NCBI RefSeq assembly: GCF_013694095.1
Contig: NZ_JACEFB010000003.1
Coordinates: 248,001 to 312,000, forward strand
Direction: 5' to 3'
DNA from: Thermogemmata fonticola
GTDB lineage: Bacteria > Planctomycetota > Planctomycetia > Gemmatales > Gemmataceae
Length of the DNA stretch: 64,000 nucleotides
The translations under genes were made by a program, and so were the position numbers. This document shows positions 35,184-44,686 of the stretch, one piece after another (the stretch's first letter is position 1; each line of letters begins with the position of its first letter). The notes under the pieces were generated by a model. That model was not told where the DNA came from. It ran no database searches and saw only the letters and a list, made by a program, of their open reading frames with translations.

Positions 35184-36104
35184 ATGTCTCTTACAAGCCG
35201 CTCTGTCACCCGCGGGCACCAGGCGTTCACCCTCATCGAGTTGCTTGTGGTGATTGCCATCATTTCCATTCTGATGGGAATGCTGCTACCGGCGGTGCAA
35301 AAAGCTCGTGAGGCAGCGGCCCGCATCGCTTGTGCCAACAATCTCAAGCAACTGGGTTTGGCGATGCACATGTACCACAACGACCACGAGCGGCTTCCCC
35401 CTTCACGATTAGGCCCTACCCAGGCGACGTGGGCGGTGTTGATCCTGCCCTACCTGGAGCAAGACAACCTATATCGAGCGTGGGATTTCCGGCCTGATGG
35501 CTTGCGGGGCATCTATGTTCTGCAAAGCCCAATGGCACGGCAAACGTCAGTCAAGGTGTACTTCTGCCCTTCCCGGCGTTCCAGCGGGGAATTGAGTGTG
35601 TGGGGAGATTTTGCCCAATACGACCCGAATGACCCGCAACAACAACTGGTCCACATCCCCGGAGCCTTGGGCGACTACGCCGCGCTTGTGGACCGGAGCG
35701 GGCAGGACAGCCCCTGTCACTATGTGCCGTCGCTCCACGGGGCCTTTGAAATGGGCCGCGGATTGAGTTTTTCCGCCTTCACGGATGGCCTCAGCAACAC
35801 CCTGCTCATTGGCGAAAAACATGTCCCCCTCACGCGCCACGGCTACGGTTGGTGGGATTGTTCCCTCTACGATGGCACGGCCAGTCCGTTCAGTTCGTTC
35901 TGCTCCACCCGTGCAGCCTCCGCGGACCTTCCCCCAACTACTCATCCGCAGGATATGGGATGGAAGTTTGGCAGCCGCCATATGACGGTCGTGCAGTTCT
36001 GCTTGGGCGATGGCAGTGTGCGGCCGATTCCTACCACCATCAACCCCTACACCTTTGAATTGCTGGGAAACCGCAACGACGGGCAAGTGATTCCCGATTG
36101 GTAA
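35184..36104 (+). CDS. DUF1559 prepilin-like protein
   Basis: 306 residues. The start at 35184 gives a short basic leader and the type IV pilin cleavage and methylation region QAFTLIELLVVIAIISILMGMLLPAVQKARE. This is followed by CANNLKQLGLAMHMYHNDHERLPPS, the standard opening of planctomycete DUF1559 proteins. Near the C-terminus HMTVVQFCLGDG is the H-X9-DG signature. These proteins are probably processed by prepilin peptidase and assembled or anchored outside the inner membrane; they exist in many paralogues in planctomycetes. A pilB/gspE gene appears at the end of the window. Confidence 0.93.
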   Translation: MSLTSRSVTRGHQAFTLIELLVVIAIISILMGMLLPAVQKAREAAARIACANNLKQLGLAMHMYHNDHERLPPSRLGPTQATWAVLILPYLEQDNLYRAWDFRPDGLRGIYVLQSPMARQTSVKVYFCPSRRSSGELSVWGDFAQYDPNDPQQQLVHIPGALGDYAALVDRSGQDSPCHYVPSLHGAFEMGRGLSFSAFTDGLSNTLLIGEKHVPLTRHGYGWWDCSLYDGTASPFSSFCSTRAASADLPPTTHPQDMGWKFGSRHMTVVQFCLGDGSVRPIPTTINPYTFELLGNRNDGQVIPDW

Positions 36105-36250
36105 GCGCACCGATGATGGACGAGGCATTCCCAGGCGAGGCATCCCCGACGAGGCTCTCTGCCGCTCGGCAAACCAATCGATGCCTGACAATTGGTACCG
36201 CTCGCATCTCTATTTTCGGGTCGGCGTTATAGCCTGGAGTTAGGCAGATT

Positions 36251-37255
36251 CTACGTCCGGGGACGGGCCAACTGAACGATGAACCGTTCGAGCTGCACCC
36301 GTTCGGGGAGCGGATCACCGCCTTTGAGTCCGGCGTTAAGTTCGGCCAGCCAGTGGGACAGTTGGCTCAGCCGCCGCCGTCCGAGATGACGGAGCTGCTG
36401 CTCAGCATTTTGCCTGGCTCTGGGCCAAGAGGGAATGCCAGCGGCATCCATCGCGGCACTAAGAGATTGACCTGCCGAGACATGGCGGGCCACGGCGGCG
36501 AGCTTGCGCAGTTGGGCGGACAGCGGCGCGAGAATGGCCAGGGGATCCTCCCCCTCCGTGAACAACTCTTCGAGAATACTCAGTGCTTCCGCAGGATTGC
36601 CAGCGCCGATGGCTTCCAGAATCCGAAAAACATCCGCCGCACGACTTCGATGGACATAACGTTGGACATCCGCCACGCCGATACTTTCCGCTTGGCCGAC
36701 CGCAGTCGCCAATTTGGCCAACTCCTGATCCAGAACGCCCAGGGTGGACCCCGCCAATTCGACCAGCAATTCCGCGGCATCAGGAGCCAAGCGTTTCCCA
36801 TAGCGATGCTCAGCCCACTCCCCGCACCAAGCTGCCAGCCGGTAACTCGGCGGCGCTTTGCAACTGATCTTGGCGGTATCAGGCAAGCCCTTGGCCAGTC
36901 GTGTCGTTTCCGGAAAGGTTTTGACCTCCAGAATGAGTACGTTGGTTGGCGGCGGGTGGGCTGCCAGTTGTTCCAGCGCCGGACGATGGGCCGTGATGAA
37001 AGAATCCGCGTTTTCGACCACCACCACGCGGCAGGACGTCAGAAAGGGCAAGGTGTCCAGTTCGTTACGCAGGGTGGAATAATCCAGTTGCTCGCCAGGG
37101 AGGACCACCGGGGCGAGGTCCCGCTCGTCGGAAGGAACCAGGGCGGAAAGCAGTTTTTCACGGGCTTGGCGCTTGAGAAAATCCTCTTCGCCGCTGAGCA
37201 CGTAAATCGCATGCCTCGGAACTGTCTTACGCTGGAGGAAAGCCAAGGCTTCCAT
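36251..37255 (-). CDS. holA: DNA polymerase III delta subunit
   Basis: 334 residues, the usual HolA length. Delta is the clamp-loader subunit that opens the beta sliding clamp. It contains IYVLSGEEDFLKRQAREKLL at the N-terminus, LPFLTSCRVVVVENAD in the AAA-like first domain, and the C-terminal collar-type helices (AAEQLLVELAG-like pattern, ILEELFTEGEDPLAILAPLSAQLRKL). The ATG at 37255 is preferred to a TTG two codons upstream. It follows nnrE on the same strand, 119 nt downstream. Confidence 0.92.
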   Translation of the reverse strand: MEALAFLQRKTVPRHAIYVLSGEEDFLKRQAREKLLSALVPSDERDLAPVVLPGEQLDYSTLRNELDTLPFLTSCRVVVVENADSFITAHRPALEQLAAHPPPTNVLILEVKTFPETTRLAKGLPDTAKISCKAPPSYRLAAWCGEWAEHRYGKRLAPDAAELLVELAGSTLGVLDQELAKLATAVGQAESIGVADVQRYVHRSRAADVFRILEAIGAGNPAEALSILEELFTEGEDPLAILAPLSAQLRKLAAVARHVSAGQSLSAAMDAAGIPSWPRARQNAEQQLRHLGRRRLSQLSHWLAELNAGLKGGDPLPERVQLERFIVQLARPRT

Positions 37256-37374
37256 GTTCAACTGCGGGAAAAAGGTTTGTGGCTACGGGCAACCTACGAC
37301 GCGAGGCCGTCCCGGAAAGTACCAACTTGCTCCGTTCAGTTTATCGGCGCTATGCTTGGAACATCTTTCTGCCG

Positions 37375-38028
37375 TCAGGACACTCCGCTGCCGTATTGTT
37401 CGACTAACCGGCGGGGTGCTCCAATATCGATGACGCGCACCTGGCCGGTCCAACGGGCGGCAGCCGGGTTATCAAAGCCCCGCTTGCGGGCCACAAAGGT
37501 GGCGGTGTATTGAGCGCAAATGGCCGGACCCAAGGGCACACCACTGTCACAATCCAAGCCGGAGGGAATATCGACGGCGAAAATCGGATTGCCGGAGGCA
37601 TTCAGGGCAGCAATCAAGGTGTCGTAAGGCGGCCCTAGCGGGCGAGTCAGACCGGTGCCAAAGAGGGCATCGACAATCCAACCCCGGAACTGGGGCGGCG
37701 GAGGAGCCAGCAGACCGGAGCGCTGAGCGATGGCGAAATTGACAGCAGCATCCGGCGGCAAACGGCTGGCATCGCCGTAGAGCCAAGCGGTCACCGGCCA
37801 ACCGTGATTGTCGAGATGGCGGGCGATGACAAAACCGTCGCCACCGTTATTTCCCGGACCGCACACCACCAGCGTCGGCAGCCGTTCGGCGTTCAATGCC
37901 ATCAGCCACTCGGCGCATCCCCGCCCGGCATTTTCCATCAGCACCAGGCCCGGCACGCCGAACTCCTCCATCGCCCGCCGATCCAGTTCGCGCACCTGTT
38001 CGCGGGTCAGAGAGTGCACCGCCTCCAT
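37375..38028 (-). CDS. nnrE: NAD(P)H-hydrate epimerase (YjeF N-terminal domain)
   Basis: 217 residues. It interconverts the R and S forms of damaged, hydrated NAD(P)H so that the partner dehydratase can repair them. The motifs MENAGRGCAEWL, VVCGPGNNGGDGFVIARHL, DALFGTGLTRPL and AVDIPSGLDCDSG are intact. Only the epimerase domain is present; many bacteria have it fused to the NnrD dehydratase, which is not in this window. The ATG at 38028 lies 6 nt after GAGGAAGG and is preferred to upstream in-frame starts at 38049 and 38058. Confidence 0.93.
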   Translation of the reverse strand: MEAVHSLTREQVRELDRRAMEEFGVPGLVLMENAGRGCAEWLMALNAERLPTLVVCGPGNNGGDGFVIARHLDNHGWPVTAWLYGDASRLPPDAAVNFAIAQRSGLLAPPPPQFRGWIVDALFGTGLTRPLGPPYDTLIAALNASGNPIFAVDIPSGLDCDSGVPLGPAICAQYTATFVARKRGFDNPAAARWTGQVRVIDIGAPRRLVEQYGSGVS

Positions 38029-38086
38029 ACGTCCTTCCTCAAGTTCCATACCGCCCAAATCTCGTGCCCACCGGAATCCTCGGCTA

Positions 38087-38099
38087 GGGAAGTATCTTA
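38087..38099 (+). promoter_or_regulatory. GGGAAGTATCTT intergenic motif
   Basis: AGGGAAGTATCTT in the gap between the start of nnrE and the end of kdgK. It resembles the cores at 33532-33543 and 33562-33573 and, on the minus strand, at about 62770-62785, with one A fewer. The role is unknown; the grouping is by eye. Confidence 0.3.
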
Positions 38100-38166
38100 C
38101 CGGCTCGGCGCGTGCGCCTCATCCTATCAGGGACCGGGGGCACTTCTATCGCTGAAGACGGTACTG

Positions 38167-39150
38167 CTACCGCCGTATGCGAAGGCTGTCGCCGCGGAGC
38201 ACAGCTTCCACATCATCAGGATCGATCCAGGGCAGATCACCCACGATGGTGTGCTTGAGCGCTGCCATCGCCGCGCCATAACGCACCGCCTGTTGCAGGC
38301 TGCCAGCGAGCAAGCCGTGGATAACACCGGCAGCCATAGCGTCCCCCGCCCCAAGGCGATCGACAATTTCCACTTCGTACCAATTCGATTCTTCCACCTG
38401 ATGTTCATCCGCTCCAAGCACCGCCAGACGTTGCCGCCAGACTAGCTCGGCTTCCCGCCGGCTGCCTACGACGGTGGCCACACCGAAGCGTTGCCGCAGA
38501 CCCGCCGCCACTTCGTCGAAACTTTCACCTCGGATGCCGAAGAGGAACTCCGCATCCGCCTCACTGGTGAACAGGACGTGGCAGAACGGAAGAAGGGAAC
38601 CGAGCACACGGGCGGCGGTGTCGCGATCCCAGAGTTTGGCCCGATAATTGAGGTCGAAGCTGATCTGCACCTGAGATCGGCGTGCGGCTTGTAAGGCCTC
38701 GGCGACCACGGCGGCGGTCCCTTCGCTCAGGGCTGCGGTGATGCCACTGACATGAAACCAACGCGCCCCCGCCAAAATGCGCTCCCACTCCAACTGGCCC
38801 GGTCTCAGGCGGGAAAAGGCTGAGTCTTTGCGATCGTAAAGCAACGCACTGGCACGTGGAGCAGCTCCAAACTCCAAAAAGTACAAACCGCAGCGCCCCT
38901 CATCTGTGAACCGAATCCAGCGATCCTCCACCCCCGCCTCACGCACACGCCGGGCTATCAAGCGGCCTAAGGGGTTCGCCGGTAGGACTGACACCCAGGC
39001 CACGGTATGCCCCAGCCGTGCGAGACCCACCGCCGTGTTCAATTCCGCCCCGCCGATTTCCACATCGAAGCTGCGGGCTTGCTCAATCCGCTGAAAATGC
39101 GGCGGCGACAGCCGCACCATCGCCTCGCCCAAAGTGACAACTTCCGCCAT
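38167..39150 (-). CDS. kdgK: PfkB-family sugar kinase, probable 2-keto-3-deoxygluconate kinase
   Basis: 327 residues of the ribokinase/PfkB fold. The start EVVTLGEAMVRLSPP, the early IGGAELNTAVGLARLG and the C-terminal DRLGAGDAMAAG with the catalytic Asp are all present. KDG kinases phosphorylate 2-keto-3-deoxygluconate to KDPG, which fits well with the KDPG aldolase gene 200 nt upstream on the same strand. The substrate is inferred mainly from that neighbour and from the LGEAMVRLSPP opening. The ATG follows GAGGAAGGG. Confidence 0.88.
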   Translation of the reverse strand: MAEVVTLGEAMVRLSPPHFQRIEQARSFDVEIGGAELNTAVGLARLGHTVAWVSVLPANPLGRLIARRVREAGVEDRWIRFTDEGRCGLYFLEFGAAPRASALLYDRKDSAFSRLRPGQLEWERILAGARWFHVSGITAALSEGTAAVVAEALQAARRSQVQISFDLNYRAKLWDRDTAARVLGSLLPFCHVLFTSEADAEFLFGIRGESFDEVAAGLRQRFGVATVVGSRREAELVWRQRLAVLGADEHQVEESNWYEVEIVDRLGAGDAMAAGVIHGLLAGSLQQAVRYGAAMAALKHTIVGDLPWIDPDDVEAVLRGDSLRIRR

Positions 39151-39193
39151 TTTCCCTTCCTCTGCGAGGAAACTCTAGCCGCCGCGACGCGCT

Positions 39194-39243
39194 GACGTCC
39201 GATGCCAACCCATCAATGCAACGACGTCCAATGCCAAGCCATC
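39194..39243. repeat. Two-copy direct repeat, period 29
   Basis: GACGTCCGATGCCAACCCATC at 39194-39214 and a copy with two mismatches starting at 39223. It lies in the 199-nt gap between eda and kdgK. Confidence 0.75.
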
Positions 39244-39349
39244 GGACTTTGTAAACTAGAGATCAATTACAGGCCACTCTGCTGGAAATTTTGATTCCGA
39301 TCCCAGCAACAGGCTGGTGTTGCCGACTCCGAGCGAAAAAAGAGGAAGT

Positions 39350-40006
39350 TCACGTTCGGCGACGCTGTCGGGCTTGGCGCACGGCCTGCACATACTGGCG
39401 GGCTAATTCAGTCAGCCGATCCCACTGACGGGCCGCCACAGCCGCTGGCTCCAAAAGCTGTCCTCCCACCCCGACACACGCGACACCGGCAGCAATGTAG
39501 TCCCCTAAAGTGGACAGGTCCACACCGCCCGTCGGCATGAGTCGGATCTGGGGCAGCGGTCCGCGCATGGCCCGGAAAAACTCTGGACCCAGCACATTCG
39601 CAGGGAAGACTTTGACAATATCCGCCCCGGCTTCCCATGCCGTCAGAATTTCCGTGGGGGTGAAAGCACCGGGCATCACCACCTTGTCATACCGGCGGCA
39701 CAAGCGAATGACCTCGGTATTGACTGTGGGGGCCACGATGAACTCCGCTCCCGCCAACAAGGCAGCTCCGGCGGCTTCCGGGTCCAGAACGGTGCCCGCT
39801 CCGAGCAGCACGCGTTCCCCCAGGCGCTGCCGCGCTGCCCGAATAACCTCTAAGGCCTGGGGAACCGTCAAGGTCACTTCAGCCACCGTTATGCCGCCCG
39901 CTGCCAAAGCGGTCAAAGCCTCGACGAGCGGCTCAGGGTCCTCAAAACGGACCACAGCCACCAAGCCGCTTTCCAGTATCCGCTCTAGCGCGTCAGCTCG
40001 GTTCAT
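39350..40006 (-). CDS. eda: KDPG/KHG aldolase
   Basis: 218 residues. It cleaves 2-keto-3-deoxy-6-phosphogluconate to pyruvate and glyceraldehyde 3-phosphate. The Schiff-base Lys is in DIVKVFPANVLGPEF, the conserved Glu is in ITVAEVTLTVP, and VLLGAGTVLDPEAA, PGAFTPTEI and LMPTGGVDLSTL are typical. With the next gene (kdgK) this forms the last two steps of uronate or KDG breakdown, joining the Entner-Doudoroff pathway. The ATG follows AAAGGAGGAAGC. The C-terminus is Arg-rich. Confidence 0.94.
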   Translation of the reverse strand: MNRADALERILESGLVAVVRFEDPEPLVEALTALAAGGITVAEVTLTVPQALEVIRAARQRLGERVLLGAGTVLDPEAAGAALLAGAEFIVAPTVNTEVIRLCRRYDKVVMPGAFTPTEILTAWEAGADIVKVFPANVLGPEFFRAMRGPLPQIRLMPTGGVDLSTLGDYIAAGVACVGVGGQLLEPAAVAARQWDRLTELARQYVQAVRQARQRRRT

Positions 40007-40171
40007 GCTTCCTCCTTTGGGCCGCCGCTAGCACCTTCCATTTCACTCCTCACACATGCCCGGCTGCCAATCACCTGTCAGACAGCCCCATTGACGATTA
40101 CGCGCCGTCTGCGCCTGGGTACCAATCTACCTCGCGCCCTCCACGGCCCCACTCGTTCTTTTCCCGCCTGT

Positions 40172-40900
40172 TTATTTCCATGGCCAAAGCGAACCCAAGG
40201 CCTTTTTCTGTTCTGCCGTGATCGCACGAATACCCGCTTGGCCCAGTTGAATCAGTCTGTCGAGTTGTTCGCGGGTGAAGGTGGCTTCCTCCCCTGTGCC
40301 TTGCACTTCGACGAACCGTCCATTGCCTGTCATGACCAGGTTAAAGTCCACTTCCGCACCGCTGTCCTCTTCGTAATCCAGGTCTAAGCGTTCTTCGCCA
40401 TCGACGATGCCTACGCTGACTGCTGCCACGCTGTCTTTGAGGATGCGATCCAGGGTATGCGGCAACTCCTTACGCAAAGCATGCAAGGCATCTACCACGG
40501 CCACAAAAGCGCCGTTGATGGAGGCTGTCCGGGTACCCCCATCTGCTTCCAGCACATCGCAATCGATCCACAAGGTTCGCGGTCCGAGGGCCTCCAGGTC
40601 CACCACTGCCCGCAAACTCCGCCCGATCAAGCGCTGGATTTCCACGGTGCGGCCATCCACCTTGCCCTTATCCCGCGGCTTACGAGTCGCCGTGGAACTA
40701 GGCAACATGCCATATTCTGCGGTCAGCCACCCTTTGTTTTGCCCTTCGAGAAACTCCGGTACCCGGCTATCCACACAACAAGTGCACAAGACTGTCGTGC
40801 GGCCCATCTTCACCAGGACCGAGCCGGCGGCATTGCGCGTGAACTTCCGCTTGAAGCTTATGGGACGGAGTTGATTTGCCTTCCGCTCATCCGGTCGCAT
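40172..40900 (-). CDS. rph: Ribonuclease PH
   Basis: 242 residues, the usual length. It is a phosphate-dependent 3'-5' exonuclease that trims tRNA 3' ends. [19 protein letters not shown] at the start, [55 protein letters not shown] and [16 protein letters not shown] are all classic. The ATG follows AAGGGGATC. It lies upstream of eda on the same strand, with 165 nt between. Confidence 0.97.
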   Translation of the reverse strand: MRPDERKANQLRPISFKRKFTRNAAGSVLVKMGRTTVLCTCCVDSRVPEFLEGQNKGWLTAEYGMLPSSTATRKPRDKGKVDGRTVEIQRLIGRSLRAVVDLEALGPRTLWIDCDVLEADGGTRTASINGAFVAVVDALHALRKELPHTLDRILKDSVAAVSVGIVDGEERLDLDYEEDSGAEVDFNLVMTGNGRFVEVQGTGEEATFTREQLDRLIQLGQAGIRAITAEQKKALGSLWPWK

Positions 40901-41452
40901 GATCCCCTTCTCCCCACTCGGCAGTACCTTCCGGTTGGCTCTCCACTTGCCGCTCCGCCTCCCCTTGGCCGTGGTGACATCCTAACGAAAAGAGCCGCTC
41001 AGGAAAACATCCACCCTCACTTCGACCCCTCCCTTCCTGCACAATTTCAACTTCATTCGCCAGGACAAGGACCCTGATGAAGCGACGAGTCGCCTCTCGA
41101 TAGGATGACTCAACAGGTGATTTCTCCTGCACCTCTTCGTTGCCTTTCCTGTCTTCGAGGATCGCTAGAGTTTACCCACAGCGTAATATTTTGCAGCCAG
41201 AAGAAAGAAAAAAGCATTATTTGGGATTTTTTCTGCAGCGGGATTTGCACGACCTCGTATCCTGGCGTAAAGAAGAAATGTACTACGACGTTTGTCCCGT
41301 GCTGTGTGTGCGAGGAATCCGTACGACGGATAGGAGCAAACCGGGAAAGGAATCGTCGGTAAAGACGACAGCACTGGGGATACTATACGACGTGTGATTC
41401 CCTCCCAATCCTCTGGCGATTCCTCAAGGAGGAGGTAGACCGCTAAGAGTCA
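40901..41452. other. Intergenic region between rph and the kinase-TPR gene
   Basis: 552 nt between divergent genes. Two overlapping open frames (41105-41362 and 41140-41397) are Cys or Arg-rich, have no ribosome-binding site and match no family I know. AAGGAGGAGG at about 41426-41435 is a strong ribosome-binding-like sequence, but lies 17 nt before the GTG start of the kinase, farther than usual. Confidence 0.45.
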
Positions 41453-44326
41453 GTGTTCGAGGTTGGAGCGGTGGATGACCTCCCGTCCTCGGTGGTGTTT
41501 TTACCCAATCATGCCCGGGGTCTGCCACCGGATGCAGAACTTCCACGCACGGCGGTGCTCTCGGACATCCCGCTGATTGCCAACGCCGAGGCTTCCGCCG
41601 GTGTGGAGATGACGCCTCTCCCCTTGCGGTACCGCTCCTCGGAGGTTCCCTCTTCGCATCCCGCCTCGGCGGACAACAGCGGGGACAGCACCCAGGAATT
41701 ACGCCCCGGAGACAGCTTCTACGGCTTCGAGTTAGTGGAAGAGCTGGGGCAAGGGGCATTCGCACGGGTCTTTCTGGCTCGGCAGAGAGCGTTAGCGGGA
41801 CGGCTCGTCGTTTTGAAAATCTCTCGCCGCCCCACGCGGGAGGCGGAACGCCTGGCCCGTTTGCAACACACCAATGTCGTCCCCGTGTACTCGGTCCACG
41901 ACGATCCGCCCCTGCAAATCATCTGCATGCCTTTCCTGGGCCGGAGGACAATCGCCGACGTCCTGCGGCAATACCGCTGGCAGCGGTCCACAGAATCTTC
42001 CTCGAGCAGCGGCCGCTGGAGCCTGACGCGCCGCGGGCGCTCCACGCGTTGGGAGAGCCATCGCACTTCGGCCCGTCCTGCTCGCGCTGAGAAAACTTCT
42101 CCTCCTTTCGTGTCCGCTTCTGCCGCCGCAACCGAGCCGCAGGAGTCCTTCATCGGCAACCCTCTCGCCGTGCTCCGCTTGCTCAGTCAACTGGCCGCGG
42201 GATTGCATCACGCCCACGAGCGCGGCATCCTGCACCTTGACATCAAACCGGCGAATGTGCTCCTGGCGGAAACGGGCGAGCCGATGCTGTTCGACTTCAA
42301 TCTCGCCTTCGATGCTCACGAGCAGGATCGGGAACTCATCGGCGGTACGATCGCCTACATGGCCATTGAGCAATTGGAGGATATGCGCAGCCGAGGGCAG
42401 GGACAGATCGATGCCCGCACAGACCTATATGCCTTGGGGGTGATGGCCTGGGAGATGCTCACCGGGGAAGTGCCCTTCCCTCCCGGTCCGCGCGGTCTTG
42501 TGGACCTCGACGAACTCATCGCCGCCCGCCGGGGTGAATTGCCATCCCTGCGCAAGCTCAATCCCGCCGTCACCCCAGCGGTGGAAGCCATCATCCGCAA
42601 ACTCCTGGCACCTGAACCCGCCGATCGGTACCAATCCGCCGCGGAACTGAAAGCCGACATCGACCGGCATTTGGCTGATCTGCCCCTCCTTTATGCTGCC
42701 GAACCTTCCTGGCGCGAGCGCTTCCAGAAATGGCGCCGCCGTAACCCGCGACTCTTGCGCCGCCTGACGATCTCGGCTTCTCTACTCCTGACCGCCCTCA
42801 CCGCTGGCCTGACCTACCATTACTTGGAAACCCAGGCCATCGCCGCAGCGCGGAACAAATATCACGACCTCATCCCCCGCATGCAGTCGGCCCACATCGA
42901 ACTTCTGGTCCAGGGCGAATACACCTGGCAGGAGCAAGGCCGTCTCCACGCCTTCGACATTCTTCAAGAATACGGCCTGCCCTATGATCCGGAGTGGCGG
43001 GAGCGTCCCGAATTCCAGCGCCTGCCTCCCGAAGAGCAGCGTGAATTGTCCGCCTCGCTAGCCGACCTGCTCCTGCTCGTAGTCCAGAGCCGCTGGGAGG
43101 AAGATCGCTGGCGTCCGCCGGATGCTCAACGCCAAGCAGCCGCCGAACTGCTTGAACTCAACCGCCTCGCTCAACGACTCTATCCCACCGATGTGATTCC
43201 TCCGCTGCTCATCCAGCAGGCGCGGGAGATGGCGGAAATTCTCGGAGCGGACACCGCGACCCTGCCGCCGCAAGCCCCGCCGGCCAGCTTCCGCGATCAT
43301 TATCTCGAAGCAGCTCGCGACATCTTGGCCGGGCGCTTTACCCAAGCCCTCGGCCGCCTCGAACCGCTGGTGGCCCAGCGACCAAGCGACGGCCTGGTTC
43401 ATTTTTGGATCGCCTTCTGCCGCCAACAGCTTGGCCAATACGACAATGCCCTCGACCGCTACGACATCGCGGCTGTCCTCTTGCCGCACGATTCCCGGCC
43501 CGTTTTCTTCCGCGGAACAATCCACTCCCAAAATCTGCACCCTTCCGTCGCCGAGTTGCAATACACCCAAGCCATCTACATGACGCCGAAGGAGCCACTC
43601 TACTATCGAGCGCGCGGCATGACCCGTTGGCGGCTCCGTAAATACGAGGAAGCCGAGGAAGACCTCGATCACGCCCTCCGCTTAGGCGGACCGGACATTC
43701 AGGCCCACATCTATCGAGCCTGGATCCGCAAAGCTCGGGGCAATCACCAGGGGGCACACGAAGACCTGGAGAAAGCTTTCACGCTCAAGCCGCAAACCGC
43801 CGGAGATCACGTGGCCCGCGGCCTGGAACTCATGCAGACACGGCCCGCAGTCGCTTTGGACGAATTCCAAGCCGCTGAGCGTCTTGATCCACAATCTCTA
43901 CCCGCATTGTTCAATCAAATCAATGTGCTCGGCAACTTGGGACAATGGCACCAAGCTGTAGAAGTCTCTCGCCGCCTGGTTGCCATGCGCCCGGATTATG
44001 TCATGGGCTGGGTGTCCCATGCGGTGGTTCTCGCCCAGTTAGGACAGCGAGAGGAAGCCCACCACTCAGCCCAGAAGGCTCTCAGCTTGTCGCAAGATGT
44101 TGTGGTGCTGTTTCGATTATCGAGTGTCTATGCCTTACTCACCCAGAAGCATCCTGAAGACGGAGAAATTGCCATCGACTTGCTGGAAAAAGCCTTCCAA
44201 GCTGGCTTTCGGCGTGTCGATCTGGTCGAAAATAACAAGCTATTTTTGCCGCTGCGCAACTACCCCCGCTATCAGAAACTCATCTCTTCGGCCAAGTCCC
44301 TCTTTGGTAAGAGAAAAATCAATTAG
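41453..44326 (+). CDS. Hanks-type protein kinase-like receptor with TPR repeats and altered catalytic motifs
   Basis: 957 residues. The kinase-like domain spans about 88-410: Gly-rich loop LGQGAFARVFLA (99-109), Lys122 in VVLKIS, HLDIKPANVL at 261-270, DFN at 281-283, and AYMAIEQLED where APE is expected. The invariant Asp263 and Asn268 remain, but the HRD Arg is Leu, DFG is DFN and APE is AIE. A 50-residue Ser and Arg-rich insert sits at about 176-230, between the lobes. One membrane helix (about 439-457) leads to an outside part with six or more TPR units. It starts at a GTG with the ribosome-binding sequence 17 nt upstream. It may be a weakly active kinase or pseudokinase sensor. Confidence 0.87.
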   Translation: MFEVGAVDDLPSSVVFLPNHARGLPPDAELPRTAVLSDIPLIANAEASAGVEMTPLPLRYRSSEVPSSHPASADNSGDSTQELRPGDSFYGFELVEELGQGAFARVFLARQRALAGRLVVLKISRRPTREAERLARLQHTNVVPVYSVHDDPPLQIICMPFLGRRTIADVLRQYRWQRSTESSSSSGRWSLTRRGRSTRWESHRTSARPARAEKTSPPFVSASAAATEPQESFIGNPLAVLRLLSQLAAGLHHAHERGILHLDIKPANVLLAETGEPMLFDFNLAFDAHEQDRELIGGTIAYMAIEQLEDMRSRGQGQIDARTDLYALGVMAWEMLTGEVPFPPGPRGLVDLDELIAARRGELPSLRKLNPAVTPAVEAIIRKLLAPEPADRYQSAAELKADIDRHLADLPLLYAAEPSWRERFQKWRRRNPRLLRRLTISASLLLTALTAGLTYHYLETQAIAAARNKYHDLIPRMQSAHIELLVQGEYTWQEQGRLHAFDILQEYGLPYDPEWRERPEFQRLPPEEQRELSASLADLLLLVVQSRWEEDRWRPPDAQRQAAAELLELNRLAQRLYPTDVIPPLLIQQAREMAEILGADTATLPPQAPPASFRDHYLEAARDILAGRFTQALGRLEPLVAQRPSDGLVHFWIAFCRQQLGQYDNALDRYDIAAVLLPHDSRPVFFRGTIHSQNLHPSVAELQYTQAIYMTPKEPLYYRARGMTRWRLRKYEEAEEDLDHALRLGGPDIQAHIYRAWIRKARGNHQGAHEDLEKAFTLKPQTAGDHVARGLELMQTRPAVALDEFQAAERLDPQSLPALFNQINVLGNLGQWHQAVEVSRRLVAMRPDYVMGWVSHAVVLAQLGQREEAHHSAQKALSLSQDVVVLFRLSSVYALLTQKHPEDGEIAIDLLEKAFQAGFRRVDLVENNKLFLPLRNYPRYQKLISSAKSLFGKRKIN

Positions 44327-44437
44327 CACCCCAATCTTTGTCCCAAGATTTACTTGGGGTCGAGTCGAGCGCATCACTCACGAGATTATTTACTGAAAAT
44401 TATTCCACTTCACAGGTAAAAGGCCCACTCGCCTGAC

Positions 44438-44641
44438 TCACGGACCAATGGGATCCAGAGGCTCCCAAGGATCATCCGGCTGATCAAGCGGGATTTCCGG
44501 ATGCTGATCCAGAGGTTCGCCATTGGGCAGAAGTGGACTCGGCAGCTCCGGAGGAATGGGGAAAGGCAGAGGTGGTCCCCAATCATTCGGGTTTTCCCGT
44601 GACTCCAACACGGTCAGGACGGGACAGAAGCGGACGTTCAT
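44438..44641 (-). CDS. Very small Pro-rich protein with a planctomycete LExR-like N-terminus
   Basis: 67 residues. The ATG at 44641 follows AAAAGGAG at good spacing, so translation is credible. The N-terminus MNVRFCPVLTVLESRENPN resembles the RPxLExLExR-type leader of many planctomycete surface proteins. The remainder is mostly Pro, Leu, Asp and Glu (PFPIPPELPSPLLPNGEPLD, DQPDDPWEPLDPIGP). A perfect 9-bp inverted repeat lies directly upstream of the ribosome-binding site. The function is unknown. Confidence 0.6.
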   Translation of the reverse strand: MNVRFCPVLTVLESRENPNDWGPPLPFPIPPELPSPLLPNGEPLDQHPEIPLDQPDDPWEPLDPIGP

Positions 44642-44651
44642 GCGCTACTCC

Positions 44652-44677
44652 TTTTCGGTTGAGGGGGTAACCGAAAA
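44652..44677 (-). promoter_or_regulatory. Perfect 9-bp inverted repeat abutting the ribosome-binding site of the small protein gene
   Basis: TTTTCGGTT at 44652-44660 and AACCGAAAA at 44669-44677, with an 8-nt loop. On the minus-strand transcript the stem ends just before GGAG of the ribosome-binding site of the gene starting at 44641, so folding could affect its translation. It could also bind a protein as DNA. Confidence 0.45.
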
Positions 44678-44686
44678 ATTCAGACT

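Noticed and set aside
41105-41397. Two overlapping small frames upstream of the kinase-TPR gene
   Set aside because: No ribosome-binding site, no hydrophobic leader, no family; likely chance frames in a non-coding gap.
44329-44359. Hairpin CCCCAA...TTGGGG after the kinase-TPR gene as terminator
   Set aside because: Stem is interrupted and no T-run follows, so it does not meet terminator criteria.
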